From positions 1-64,000 of the forward strand of contig DASCMO010000059.1 in assembly GCA_036010965.1 (NCBI GenBank): 64,000 nt of DNA. Reading direction: 5' to 3'. Origin of the DNA: GCA-2686265 sp036010965. GTDB lineage: Bacteria; Planctomycetota; UBA1135; GCA-002686595. The translations under genes and the position numbers were made by a program. Below, one piece after another: positions 35,801 through 43,517 of the stretch (position 1 is its first letter; each line of letters opens with the position of its first letter). The notes under the pieces were generated by a model that did no database searches, was not told where the DNA came from, and saw only the letters and a program-made list of their open reading frames with translations.

Positions 35801-36182
35801 CAGCGTGTTTGTCGGCATCGGGGTGAGTGCACCAGGACACGGGCGCTCCAGCCACCGGTTCTCCGCGGCCGTCGACCAGGCGGAAGGCGCTCGGGCGACC
35901 GCCGCCTGCCTCGCGCTCCCTCTCGACCGGATTCAGGGCGGAAGCGGGGGGGCTCGCCGTTCTCATGCGGTTCCCGTGTGACCGGGCAGCGGTGACCGGT
36001 GTCGGTTCGTCGGGCGCGCCCTGCTCGCCCTGGATGGGCACGGGCCCCGCGGACCCGCTCCTCTTCCCCCCTCCAATTCCCAGGACTGTTCCCGGCTCCG
36101 CCGGTCCCCCCTCGATGAAGCGCCACGCGCCGATCCCTGCGATGACGGCCAGAACGATCCCGATCAGGACTGACGGCTTCAT
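32871..36182 (-). CDS. Membrane-anchored protein with carboxypeptidase-regulatory-like repeat domains
   Basis: 1103 residues from the ATG at 36182, with GAGG just upstream; a frame back to 36365 runs over a small-ORF region and is not used. The N-terminus is a single helix (SVLIGIVLAVIAGIGAWRFI), an anchor or uncleaved signal. After a low-complexity Pro/Gly stretch come several Ig-like or transthyretin-like domains with the pattern V-D-G-x-G-x-P-V-x-x-A-x-V. Examples are near residue 575 (AVTGKPVPGATV), 840 (DGDGNPVRDATV), 925 (DSRPIPGAPL) and 1009 (DADGQGVAGLAL). No catalytic motif. Probably an extracytoplasmic structural or binding protein. It is the last gene of a minus-strand set with a sigma-like regulator, suggesting dedicated control. 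Function unknown. Confidence 0.82.
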   Translation of the reverse strand: MKPSVLIGIVLAVIAGIGAWRFIEGGPAEPGTVLGIGGGKRSGSAGPVPIQGEQGAPDEPTPVTAARSHGNRMRTASPPASALNPVEREREAGGGRPSAFRLVDGRGEPVAGAPVSWCTHPDADKHADGHEAASVGGPSDEAGRVFSPGVGETPESEALVWITHAEHIARWAAPGEDPRWKPGAALVLEEAPRLEVRVTDRAGEPVEGALVVQRGLSAHERAALFSALPGAGGTLPGSPDDRALACLERRSTSDGTGRAAVFPSRLPTVLWASAGKRRSAPVRPDGDTKALTLVLDDTFAARGTVWSETSMPLARVLGLAELSNGDLKLLGSSGVAEDGTWGAIDLPLLADAVRFVFRLEGGDFIPLEEVREPPSPGALLTVEFRPELGNELLVRLVKKTPTGKVPVPHGRVTVSWVWREDDERRHQARAWADEEGEATVRGTPTTLSWLDIEGSAGGFVAGTETHIQCPNATPPGKVFEVFLERAGRLHGRCLRGGEPVEDFKVIYWYDLFAARKVAHFSERKDGSFEISTAPVGEVTLLATVGSDLAQSAPAKAQVTAEGDTGVLLEVAEPTPGVGAVLDAVTGKPVPGATVDPQMLYARSRMGSRGRAFRVGADGSFEVECFAAEVGRITASAPGYASATREGSFRDGRVDFGVIALSRPQKLRVELVHSEPIPERGVWLTSQANGHGAIPLTRFPSNGVLELEDVEPGTHMMDLCWHGGGMLGLGAIRLSPGREWVVRLPFETPAPVIVEFVTEEGREPPPAASLVLRFPDHRGGVSNVFMGLIGDRDRIEVPLVTADEVTVEVMHDWNQDTVYASVHQRFAPGVPRVIRVPLFGPKLEARVIDGDGNPVRDATVSAIGPGGLVRANELVRSDGTAIFEGLRFDRVSLFVQHNSLGLSPRTEVDLSLTDDTFVELKLDCDDDLTVRLMDDSRPIPGAPLTLYSPSPRTTLGYRATDSDGRASWERVGHGTYRVEALPANCWDAGATFEFKGDSESLIVQVRRLGNLAVEVVDADGQGVAGLALDLRSSEFDTAVSTWVGEGRVQASTGAVATGEGGSLLLSHLPRGPYAWRIAAPGAPAVQGQVEVEPLSTATLHLALP

Positions 36183-36252
36183 GACACCTCGCTCCTCGCC
36201 TTGTTGGGTGATCTTGCGAAGGACGACTCCCGCCTCCTTGTGGGCGGTTCCC

Positions 36253-36384
36253 TCACGGCACATCACCGCCCCCCTGAGCCGCGGCACCGGACCAGTTCGC
36301 GGGAAGGCAGGCCAGGAGGGTTCCGGCCGGCAACGCCCGCCTGCGGTCGGGCGCACCTGAGTCAATCCACTGAGGGAACGTCAC
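36253..36384 (-). CDS. Small signal-peptide-like ORF, copy A of a local duplication
   Basis: 43 codons from GTG 36384, in GTGA overlap with the stop of the ORF at 36381. It contains RALPAGTLLACLPANWSGAA followed by AQGGGDVP. That matches the signal-like segment of the neighbouring ORF at the same reading frame. It may be a decayed paralogue or a tiny secreted peptide. Evidence is limited to the duplication and the overlap. Confidence 0.35.
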   Translation of the reverse strand: MTFPQWIDSGAPDRRRALPAGTLLACLPANWSGAAAQGGGDVP

Positions 36385-36570
36385 TCGAGGGAGCGTCCTT
36401 CATGCCCTCCCGCGCACTCGGCGCAAGGGGAGGGACTGGGGACTTGCACGGAGGTTTCCACTTTCCTGCGGGCGCGCGTGAATGGAAAACCATCACCGCC
36501 CCCCTGGGCCGCGGCGCCGGTCCAGCCTGCGAAAACGCAGACCAGCAGGATCCCTGCCAGCAGGGCCCGC
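36261..36570. repeat. Diverged 80-base direct repeat, offset 230
   Basis: 36261-36340 and 36491-36570 align without gaps, with about 63 of 80 bases identical counted by eye. Both begin CATCACCGCCCCCCTG. The repeat covers the signal-like part of the two small minus-strand ORFs and keeps the same frame. Confidence 0.7.
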
Positions 36571-36599
36571 GCGATGTCAGCGGCTCGCGACGAGGTCAT
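36381..36599 (-). CDS. Small secreted protein candidate, copy B
   Basis: 72 codons from the ATG at 36599, overlapping the end of the TPR-like gene by 23 bases in another frame. Sequence: a positively charged start (MTSSRAADIARAL), a hydrophobic core (LAGILLVCVFAGW), a likely signal cleavage after GAAA, then QGGGDGFPFTRARRK and a tail with CAEC. It looks like an exported peptide of about 40 mature residues. The ATGA/GTGA-linked neighbours suggest it is translated as part of the regulator operon. No family recognised. Could also be a remnant of a longer secreted protein. Confidence 0.45.
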   Translation of the reverse strand: MTSSRAADIARALLAGILLVCVFAGWTGAAAQGGGDGFPFTRARRKVETSVQVPSPSPCAECAGGHEGRSLE

Positions 36600-37587
36600 C
36601 TGAAAGAAGATCATCTGAGAAAACACGGTTCATCCCTTCTCGCGCCTTGGGCGCATCGTCGTTCAGTTCGCGGGCCAGGCGCGACGCCTGCCGCGTGGCG
36701 GTCCACATGCCCCGCTTGCGCTCGTGCCTGCGGTCCTCGACCCAGGTGTCCAGGGTCTCTGCGGAAGCCTCTCCGTACGCCTCTTCAAAGCACCGCGCAG
36801 CGGTCTGGGCTTCCTCGCGATCACCGATCTGGAGTGACCAGGCGCACCAGCTCAGGGTGCTGTTGGCGGAGGCGCCGTCGAACTGCGCCGCAGCGCGATA
36901 GGCGTCCCGGGCCGCTTGCGGACGGTCAGCCAGACCGTTGACCGCGCCCTTCCAGTTCAGGCTCATCATGGACAGACGCGGATCGAAGGTGCGCGCGGCG
37001 ATCTCCCCGAAGGTGACGTGGGCGCTGTGGAGTTGCCTCGAGTGCGCCTGCTCCAGCCCAACGTAGTAGCGGCTGTGGTCGTCGGGGACCAGTCGGAACA
37101 GGGCCGCCGCCAGGCGGGCAAGGTGGCCGGGGAGTTGGGGGTGCTCGCGGCCGACCCCCAACGACTCCAGGATCGTCCGCCCCGCGCTGTCTTCGCCGAA
37201 GGAAGAGGTGAGGGAGCTAATCGTCTCCTCGAGGTTCCCGGCGGGACGGGGTCCTCGCGTGGAACCACCGCGCCTCGGTTCGAGCCGGAGTCGCCATCGG
37301 GCGAGCAACTCCATCCGCTCATCCTCCAGGAATCGCTCCTCGAACATCGTGCGCAACAGCAGCGCCGCTTCTTCGCGGTAGACGAGTAGCAGTTCGCGCT
37401 CGGCGGCCGTCAGGCCGGTGGCCCAGGGGCTCACCGGTTCCTCGTCCAAGGTGCTCGAAGCTCCGGGCCGGGCGGCGCGCCGAAGGAGGCTGGAAGCGGG
37501 GTCGATGGCGATCTCGTGTAGCAGGCGGGCGATCTCCGGATCGAGCGGCGGTCGGGCGCGGGCCTGGGGGTCTCGTTGGGTTTTCAT
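36577..37587 (-). CDS. TPR-like helical protein coupled to a sigma-like regulator
   Basis: A 336-residue soluble, Arg/Ala/Glu-rich protein from the ATG at 37587, with AGGAAACGAG upstream. The start overlaps the previous stop as ATGA. The N-terminal half (PLDPEIARLLHEIAIDP, LLLRTMFEERFLEDERMELLARWRL) is helical. The second half (FGEIAARTFDPRLSMMSLNWKGAVNGLADRPQAARDAYRAAA) has tetratricopeptide-like spacing. No signal peptide and no catalytic motif. In this type of planctomycete such proteins follow sigma-70-like genes (memory). It may sense or modulate the regulator, as an anti-sigma factor would, but no zinc HxxxCxxC motif is present. Function unknown. Confidence 0.7.
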   Translation of the reverse strand: MKTQRDPQARARPPLDPEIARLLHEIAIDPASSLLRRAARPGASSTLDEEPVSPWATGLTAAERELLLVYREEAALLLRTMFEERFLEDERMELLARWRLRLEPRRGGSTRGPRPAGNLEETISSLTSSFGEDSAGRTILESLGVGREHPQLPGHLARLAAALFRLVPDDHSRYYVGLEQAHSRQLHSAHVTFGEIAARTFDPRLSMMSLNWKGAVNGLADRPQAARDAYRAAAQFDGASANSTLSWCAWSLQIGDREEAQTAARCFEEAYGEASAETLDTWVEDRRHERKRGMWTATRQASRLARELNDDAPKAREGMNRVFSDDLLSDDLVASR

Positions 37588-38330
37588 GATCTCGTTTCCT
37601 CTCGGGGGGGAAGGGGGCTTCCTGCTCGGGAAGCGTCGCCGCCGGGGCCATTTGCACCGGCCAGCGTTCCCGGAGCGGAGAAGGCCAGTGCGGAGAAGGC
37701 CTCGACGAGGCGGCGGCGGATCACCACCTGTGGGTCCGTCCCGTTGGTCGTGGTGGCGGCCTGTGCACAGCTCGCTATCGACTTTCCCTCGACCACCGCC
37801 GCGAAGAACGCGCGCCGCGTCGGTTCGGGCAGGCCGTTGAAGGTTGCGCAGGCGCGCGGAAGGGAAGCGGGCTCGATCCCCAGGGTGCCGCACAGGATGG
37901 CGGCGGGCAGGTCGTCGTCGGCTTCCGGGGTCCGGCGAGCGACTTCCTCGCGCGCCGCGCCCCGCTCGTCCGCGCGCAAGAGGTCGTCGATGGCGGCGTC
38001 CACTCCCTCGGCAACCCACCTCGTACCTTCCCCGCCCGCGCTGTCGGCACGGGCGGTTTCCAGTGTCGCCGTCAGGGCGATTCGGGCTCGGGCGCGTCGC
38101 TCCACACGCGCCGCTTCCAGGAGCAGGGCGCGCTGGGCGAGCCGCCGGGCACAACGCCGCGAGAGCTGCATGGGATCGTCCTCCCACAGGCGCCGGACGA
38201 GGGCGCGCGCGTGGTCACCTTCCGATCCCCACTCCACGGTCCGGCCCTCGCCGCTCGCGTCGGACTCGGGGGCCGCCACGGTGTCGAGGCGGCGGTCAAT
38301 ACCAGGGTCGTACGTGCCAGGGTCGTGCAT
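37584..38330 (-). CDS. Sigma-70-family-like regulatory protein (weakly supported)
   Basis: 248 codons from the ATG at 38330, without a clear ribosome site, so the true start may lie inside. The middle (VAEGVDAAIDDLLRADERG) and late parts (RACATFNGLPEPTRRAFFAAVVEGKSI) resemble the region-4-like half of divergent planctomycete sigma factors, where LPExxRxAFFxxV precedes a helix-turn-helix. A recognisable region 2 is not visible. It overlaps the TPR-like start as ATGA, a typical regulator-partner arrangement, and leads an operon with small secreted ORFs and the 1103-residue surface-type protein. An alternative reading is simply an uncharacterised helical protein. Confidence 0.55.
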   Translation of the reverse strand: MHDPGTYDPGIDRRLDTVAAPESDASGEGRTVEWGSEGDHARALVRRLWEDDPMQLSRRCARRLAQRALLLEAARVERRARARIALTATLETARADSAGGEGTRWVAEGVDAAIDDLLRADERGAAREEVARRTPEADDDLPAAILCGTLGIEPASLPRACATFNGLPEPTRRAFFAAVVEGKSIASCAQAATTTNGTDPQVVIRRRLVEAFSALAFSAPGTLAGANGPGGDASRAGSPLPPREETRS

Positions 38331-38516
38331 CCTGCGAGCGCAGTGCCACGAGGCGAAGCGTTGGTCCGACCTTGGAACGGCCAGCCGCAGCCGTCAACGG
38401 GACCGGAGCCGCGGCGGCCCAAAAGCGGCCCCACATCCTCGCCGGGCGTGTTCCCAGGATCGGGGAGGGGGCGGGGAGGCTTCTGATTCCCCATTCCCCC
38501 CGACGCCGTGGAGGTC

Positions 38517-38545
38517 CCGACAGTCCGCCCGCGGGAAGGTAGAAT
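38517..38545 (+). promoter_or_regulatory. Predicted promoter of msrA, near-leaderless
   Basis: CCGACA (38517-38522), 17-base spacer, then TAGAAT (38540-38545). The ATG at 38554 follows after only eight bases, so the transcript would begin at or next to the start codon. No ribosome-binding site is seen before that ATG, consistent with leaderless translation. Confidence 0.5.
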
Positions 38546-38553
38546 CGGCGGCG

Positions 38554-39177
38554 ATGCGAACCTCCGCCTTCGGACTCCTGGCCCTGGCCTTGACGGCCTG
38601 TGGATCCCAGACCATGACCGACCTTCCCGCCTCCCAGCCCGCTCCCGTCCCCGACGAGCCCGCCGCCGCCGTCGCCACCTTCGGCGCCGGGTGCTTCTGG
38701 TGCGTCGAGGCCGTCCTGGATCGGCTCGAGGGCGTCAGCGACGTCTCCTCGGGCTACATGGGCGGGCACGTGGAAGACCCCACCTACCGCCAGATCTGCA
38801 ACGGCGATACGGGACACGCCGAGGTCGTGCAGGTGCGCTTCGACCCCGAGCGCGTCTCCTTTGAGGACCTCCTGGCCTGGTTCTGGCGCCTGCACGATCC
38901 GACCACCCTCAACCGCCAGGGAGCGGACGAGGGCACGCAATACCGCTCAGCGATCTTCTATCACTCCGAGGAGCAGCGCCTGCAAGCTGAGGCAGCGCGC
39001 GCGGAGCGCGACGCGTCGGGCGAGTTCAACGCTCCGATCGTGACGGAGATCACCGCCGCGGCCACCTTCTACACGGCCGAGGGCTACCACCAGGATTACT
39101 ACGAGATGAACAAGCGCCAGCCTTACTGTCGGATGGTCATTCAGCCCAAGCTCAACAAGCTGGGTCTCGATCGGTGA
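38554..39177 (+). CDS. msrA: Lipoprotein peptide-methionine (S)-S-oxide reductase
   Basis: 207 residues from the ATG at 38554. The longer open frame to the left lies over the opposite-strand regulator genes. The N-terminus is a lipoprotein signal (LLALALTAC, Cys16), so this MsrA works in the envelope. The catalytic motif GAGCFWCVEAV has Cys47 and Cys50, followed by GYMGGHVEDPTYRQIC, NGDTGHAEVVQV and the late YHQDYYEMNKRQPYC with a resolving-Cys candidate. It reduces methionine-S-sulfoxide in exported proteins. Four-base GTGA overlap with the following propeller fusion suggests they are expressed together. Confidence 0.95.
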   Translation: MRTSAFGLLALALTACGSQTMTDLPASQPAPVPDEPAAAVATFGAGCFWCVEAVLDRLEGVSDVSSGYMGGHVEDPTYRQICNGDTGHAEVVQVRFDPERVSFEDLLAWFWRLHDPTTLNRQGADEGTQYRSAIFYHSEEQRLQAEAARAERDASGEFNAPIVTEITAAATFYTAEGYHQDYYEMNKRQPYCRMVIQPKLNKLGLDR

Positions 39178-42100
39178 GCGCGGGCCGCCCCGTCGTCGCG
39201 AGTCGAATAGGCCTATGTGCGGCGCTCACCGCCGCTCTGTCCGCCCCGGCCGCGGGCGGTGACTGGCCCATGTTCCGGGCCGACGCCCAGCGCAGCGCCC
39301 ACACGAGCGAGCCGCTTCCCGCAGAGCTCTCCCCGGCCTGGACCTATCGGCCTGACCACGCGCCGGCCCCCGCCTGGCCCAACCTGGCGCGTATGCGCTT
39401 CGATCGCGCCCACCACGTGGCCGTGGCGGCAGGGGTGGTCGTCTTCGGCGGCTCGGTGGACGGGCGCGTCGTGGCCCTCGATGCCGCCGACGGCAGCGAG
39501 CGCTGGTCGGTGTTCTGCGAGGGGCCCGTGCGCTTCGCCCCGGCCATCGACGCCGACCTGGTGTTCGTCGCCAGCGACGACGGCTTCCTGCGCGCCCTCG
39601 ACCTCCAGAGCGGTGCTGTGCGCTGGAAGCGCCGCGGCGGCCCTGACGGCCGGCGCGTGCTCGGCAACGAGCGCGTGATCTCCCGCTGGCCCGTGCGCGG
39701 CGGGCCGGTCGTGCGCGACGGCGTCGTCTACTTCGTCGCAGGCATCTGGCCCTCCGACGGCGTCTTCGTGCACGCCCTCGACGCGCCCACCGGCCGCACC
39801 CTGTGGGTCGAGGACGAGTCCGGCTCCCTGCGCATGGCTCAGCCTCACGGCGGCGCCGAGGCGGAGAGCGGCGTGGCGGCCCAGGGGCATCTGGTTGCGA
39901 GCGACGAGCTCCTGCTCGTGCCCACCGGACGCGCCGTTCCGGCTGCCTTCCGCCGCAGCGACGGGGCCTTCGAGTACTACCGACTGCAGTCCGAGAGTCC
40001 TCGCGGCGGAACGGCGACCATGGCCTCGGGCAAGCTGTTCTTCAACAGCGGCCGCTTCTTCGACGCCAAGACCGGCGCCGCCGGGGGAGCGGCGGGCAGC
40101 GCGGGGTCCGCTATCGCGGGTCTGCCAGACGGGATCGTCACGACCTCGGCCAAGGGGCTGACCGTGCACCGCTGGCAGGAGCTCGAGGACGGAACACGCG
40201 GGCTGCGCCCCACCCTCTCGGTGGCGAGCGTCGTCGCCGACCGCTCCCTGATCGTCTGCTCCGAGCAGGCCGTGGCGGGCGGAAAGGGCAGCCTGCAGCG
40301 CGTGGACCTGCGAAGCGGCGAGGTGGACTGGCAGCTCCACGATTTGTCCGGCAGCGTGCTGAGCCTGGCCGCTGCCGACGGACGGCTCTTCGCGAGCCTG
40401 GACGACGGGACGATCCTGGCCTTCGCCGCGCCTGCCACGCCCGCCGTCGAGCCAGCGCTGCGCGGTTCGTCCTGGCCCGCGCCGCCCGCTCCCGACGATC
40501 GGGTCGAGGCCGCGGCCGCGGCCATCCTGGAGCGCTCGGGCGTGCGGGCGGGCTACTGCATCGATCTGGAAGCCGGCGACGCCGCCCTGGCGAGCGCCCT
40601 CGCCCGGCAGAGTGAGCTGCGCGTGATCGCCCTCGTGGCCGATCCCGCGCGGGCCACCGCGGCGCGCGAGCGCCTGGCCGCCGAGGGCCTGCTCGGCAGC
40701 CGCGTGAGCGTGCACGAGGCGAGCGCCGCGGACGTCGCCGACTACCCGGCCTGGATAGCGGACCTGGTCGTCTCGGCAGCCTCTCTCTCCGGCGCCGAGG
40801 TCGTGCACGCCGCCGCGCGCCGTCTGCAGCGCCCAGGCGGCGGGGTGTGCTGCTTCGGGCCTGTCGATTCCCTCACGCTCGATCGGCGCGCAGCCCTCGC
40901 CGGCGCGGGCTCATGGACCCACCAGTACGCCGACCCCGGCAACTCGACTTGCTCCGGCGACGACGTCGACGGTCCGCTCGGGATGCGCTGGTTCCGCGAG
41001 GTCGATCAGCGCATGACCCAGCGCCACGGACGCGGCCCTGCGCCTCTCGTCCACGACGGGCGGATCTTCTCCCTTGGCCAGGACTCCCTGATGGCCGTGG
41101 ACGCCTACAACGGGCGTGTGCATTGGGAAGCCTCTCTGCCGGGCATCCTGGCGGGCTACCAGGGCGATCACCTGATGGGCACGGCGGGCGTCGGCGGCGT
41201 GGCGTGCGTGGCCGGAGACGCTCTCTTTCTGCGGCGCGGCGATCACTGCCTACGCTTCGAGGCGGCCACGGGGGCGCTCGCGGCGCGCTTCGCCGCGCCC
41301 GCGCCCACGGAGGGAACCGAGGCGATCTGGGGCACCATCGCCTGCGAGGGCGGCCGGTTGTACGGGAGCCTGGCGGACCCCGAGCACGTGGTGACCTATC
41401 GCTACCTGAACAGCGGCGACCTCGCCGTGCAGTTGACCGAATCGCTCACCCTCTTCGCCCTCGACGCGCTGACCGGAGCCGAACTCTGGCGCCACGACGC
41501 CGAGCACTCCATCCGTCACAACGCGCTCGCCATCGGAGGCGGGCGCGTGTTCTTGATCGACCGTCCCCAGGCGAAGCTCGATCGCACGCGAGAGGTAATT
41601 GAGGGCAGTGAGCACGCGCCGGGGACCCTGCGCGCCCTGGACGCGGCCAGCGGCGCGGTCCTGTGGGAGGTAGATGAGGCCTGGGGGACGCTGCTGGCCT
41701 GGGGCGCGGCGGGCGACGTGCTCTTGATGGGCTATCAGCCCACGCGCTACAGCCTGCGCTCCGAGGTCGGCGGGCGTCTGGCGGCCTTCGCCGCCTCTGA
41801 CGGCCGCGCGCTCTGGTCGGAGGAGGCCTCCTACAGCTCGCGACCGGCGATCGTCGGTGCGACGGTCTACGCCCAGGGCGGCGCCTGGGATCTGGCGCGC
41901 GGCACGACGATGCCCTTCCCCTTCTCCCGCTCCTACGGTTGCGGCGTGCTGGCCTGCGGGGAGAAGCTGGTGGTCTTTCGCTCGGCGACCCTCGGCTACA
42001 GCGAGCTCGCCGATCCCGCCCGCATCCAGAACTTCGGCGGCCTGCGCCCGGGATGCTGGATCAACGCCGTCCCCGCCGCCGGGCTGGTCCTGGTGCCCGA

Positions 42101-42404
42101 CGGCTCCGCGGGCTGCGTCTGCTCCTACCAGAATCGCTCCTGGGTGGCCCTGCACGGTGAGGACCTCGCGCCGCCGCGCATGCAGCCCGCCGGCGGAGTC
42201 TTCAGCGCTCCGGTGGAGGTCGTCTTCGAGGCCGCTGGCGAGGTGCGCTACACCCTCGACGGCTCGCGCCCCAGCGCCGACTCGCCCCTGGTCGAGGGAA
42301 CCCTGCGCATCGCCGAGGACGCGCGCCTGCGCGCAGCCACCTTCGCCCACGGCGTTCATTCCAGCGCCCCGGTCGGCGCGGACTTCCGCTTCGAGGCGCG
42401 CTGA
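39174..42404 (+). CDS. Fusion: PQQ-like propeller, methyltransferase-like domain, second propeller, chitobiase-type tail
   Basis: 1076 residues from GTG 39174. A signal peptide (LCAALTAALSAPAAGG) is followed by DWPMFRADAQRSA, the usual start of planctomycete PQQ-like propellers. Propeller 1 is about 30-420 (repeats such as VVALDAADGSERW). A Rossmann, SAM-methyltransferase-like domain at about 441-560 has motif I degenerate (YCIDLEAGDAALASALA) and a following acidic position (ALVADPARATAARERLA). Propeller 2 is about 580-1000. The C-terminal ~75 residues (VRYTLDGSRPSADSPL) match the chitobiase/beta-hexosaminidase C-terminal fold. Exported, so a functional SAM enzyme would be surprising. I suspect a binding or scaffold role. 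Coupled to msrA. Confidence 0.88.
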   Translation: MSAGRPVVASRIGLCAALTAALSAPAAGGDWPMFRADAQRSAHTSEPLPAELSPAWTYRPDHAPAPAWPNLARMRFDRAHHVAVAAGVVVFGGSVDGRVVALDAADGSERWSVFCEGPVRFAPAIDADLVFVASDDGFLRALDLQSGAVRWKRRGGPDGRRVLGNERVISRWPVRGGPVVRDGVVYFVAGIWPSDGVFVHALDAPTGRTLWVEDESGSLRMAQPHGGAEAESGVAAQGHLVASDELLLVPTGRAVPAAFRRSDGAFEYYRLQSESPRGGTATMASGKLFFNSGRFFDAKTGAAGGAAGSAGSAIAGLPDGIVTTSAKGLTVHRWQELEDGTRGLRPTLSVASVVADRSLIVCSEQAVAGGKGSLQRVDLRSGEVDWQLHDLSGSVLSLAAADGRLFASLDDGTILAFAAPATPAVEPALRGSSWPAPPAPDDRVEAAAAAILERSGVRAGYCIDLEAGDAALASALARQSELRVIALVADPARATAARERLAAEGLLGSRVSVHEASAADVADYPAWIADLVVSAASLSGAEVVHAAARRLQRPGGGVCCFGPVDSLTLDRRAALAGAGSWTHQYADPGNSTCSGDDVDGPLGMRWFREVDQRMTQRHGRGPAPLVHDGRIFSLGQDSLMAVDAYNGRVHWEASLPGILAGYQGDHLMGTAGVGGVACVAGDALFLRRGDHCLRFEAATGALAARFAAPAPTEGTEAIWGTIACEGGRLYGSLADPEHVVTYRYLNSGDLAVQLTESLTLFALDALTGAELWRHDAEHSIRHNALAIGGGRVFLIDRPQAKLDRTREVIEGSEHAPGTLRALDAASGAVLWEVDEAWGTLLAWGAAGDVLLMGYQPTRYSLRSEVGGRLAAFAASDGRALWSEEASYSSRPAIVGATVYAQGGAWDLARGTTMPFPFSRSYGCGVLACGEKLVVFRSATLGYSELADPARIQNFGGLRPGCWINAVPAAGLVLVPDGSAGCVCSYQNRSWVALHGEDLAPPRMQPAGGVFSAPVEVVFEAAGEVRYTLDGSRPSADSPLVEGTLRIAEDARLRAATFAHGVHSSAPVGADFRFEAR

Positions 42405-42411
42405 GGTTGAG

Positions 42412-43362
42412 ATGGCCGACGCGACCAGACCGCAGCTGGCGGAGTTCGAGGAGGCGGCGCGCCTCCTGAGCGGGATCCTGACGCCCACGCCGTTGGTCCC
42501 GAAGGAGGGCGCCGGCGGCGAGGTCCTGCTCAAGGTGGAGCTGGCCCAGCCTGCAGGCTCCTTCAAGGTGCGCGGCGTGTTCAACGCCGTGGCCCGCATG
42601 GACCCCGAGCGGCGCGCGCGGGGTATCAGCACCGTCAGCGCGGGGAACACCGCCAAGGCGCTGGCATGGGCCGGCCGGCACTTCGGCGTCTCTGCCCGCA
42701 GCCTGATGCCAGAGGGCGCGCCGCAGACCAAGATCGACGCCGTGCGCGCCCTGGGCGGGACCCCTGTGCTGGTGCCCGTCGAGGAGCTGTTTCGCTTCCT
42801 GCGCGAGGCCGGGTGGGAGGCGGAACCCTTTGCCTTTGTCCACCCCTGGATCGACCGCAACGTGCTCGTGGGTCACGGCACCATGGGGCTCGAGATCGCT
42901 GCCGAGTGTCCCGAGGTGGACACGGTCTTCATCCCGGTCGGCGGCGGGGGTCTGCTGGGTGGCGTGGGCAGCGCCTTGCGGGCCGTACTGCCGCATGTGC
43001 GGATCGTCGCCGTCGAACCCGCCGGCTGCCCGGCTCTGCACGCCGCCCTGGCGCATGGCGCGCCCGTGATCGTGGACTGCGACACGATCTGCGATGGCGT
43101 GGCAGTGCCGGCCATCGCGGACGAGGTCTTCGGGCTGCTCAACGAGCTCGCCGACGAGGTGCTGCTGGTCGAGGAGGACGAGGTGCGCGCCGCGATCTGC
43201 GACCTGGCCGAGCGCGACCACCTGGTCGCCGAGGGAGCGGGCGCCCTGGCCTTGGCGGCGGCGAGCCGGATGGACCCCTCTGTGCGCGGGCGGGCCGTCT
43301 GCATCGTCACAGGTGGGGGCATCGACGCAGACTTGCTGGCGGAGATCCAGGCCGGGGGTTGA
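42412..43362 (+). CDS. PLP-dependent threonine/serine dehydratase-like enzyme
   Basis: A 316-residue fold type II PLP enzyme, starting at the ATG at 42412 with GAGG overlapping the previous stop. Key features: the Schiff-base lysine in GSFKVRGVFNA, the Ser-Ala-Gly-Asn loop STVSAGNTAKALAWAG, the phosphate loop PVGGGGLLGGVGSAL, and the late Ser/Cys position in CIVTGGGID. It resembles threonine dehydratase or serine racemase without the ACT regulatory domain, therefore the catabolic type. The asparagine loop reads SAGN rather than SSGN, a small variation. Reaction: deamination of L-threonine or L-serine, or racemisation. Substrate not determined. Confidence 0.9.
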   Translation: MADATRPQLAEFEEAARLLSGILTPTPLVPKEGAGGEVLLKVELAQPAGSFKVRGVFNAVARMDPERRARGISTVSAGNTAKALAWAGRHFGVSARSLMPEGAPQTKIDAVRALGGTPVLVPVEELFRFLREAGWEAEPFAFVHPWIDRNVLVGHGTMGLEIAAECPEVDTVFIPVGGGGLLGGVGSALRAVLPHVRIVAVEPAGCPALHAALAHGAPVIVDCDTICDGVAVPAIADEVFGLLNELADEVLLVEEDEVRAAICDLAERDHLVAEGAGALALAAASRMDPSVRGRAVCIVTGGGIDADLLAEIQAGG

Positions 43363-43411
43363 GCCGGAGGGACCGGGACGGCCGCCGGAGGAGGGGGGCG
43401 CGGAGGGAGCG

Positions 43412-43439
43412 TTGTCCCCGGGCGGTGTGACGGTAGCAT
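43412..43439 (+). promoter_or_regulatory. Predicted promoter of the TonB receptor gene
   Basis: TTGTCC (43412-43417) and TAGCAT (43434-43439), spacer 16 bases, about 70 bases before the ATG. It sits in a 155-base gap that is otherwise purine-rich. Confidence 0.45.
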
Positions 43440-43517
43440 CAGGTCGTTGAGCCACGCCCCCTCGTCTCTCGTCCGGGCTGGTGCCAACATTCCCCAAACT
43501 CCGGAGAACACCACTCG

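Noticed and set aside
37576..38553. N-terminal extension of msrA and of other genes with long upstream open frames
   Set aside because: The extension is antisense to the regulator genes and lacks any family similarity; the lipoprotein signal at 38554 marks the start.
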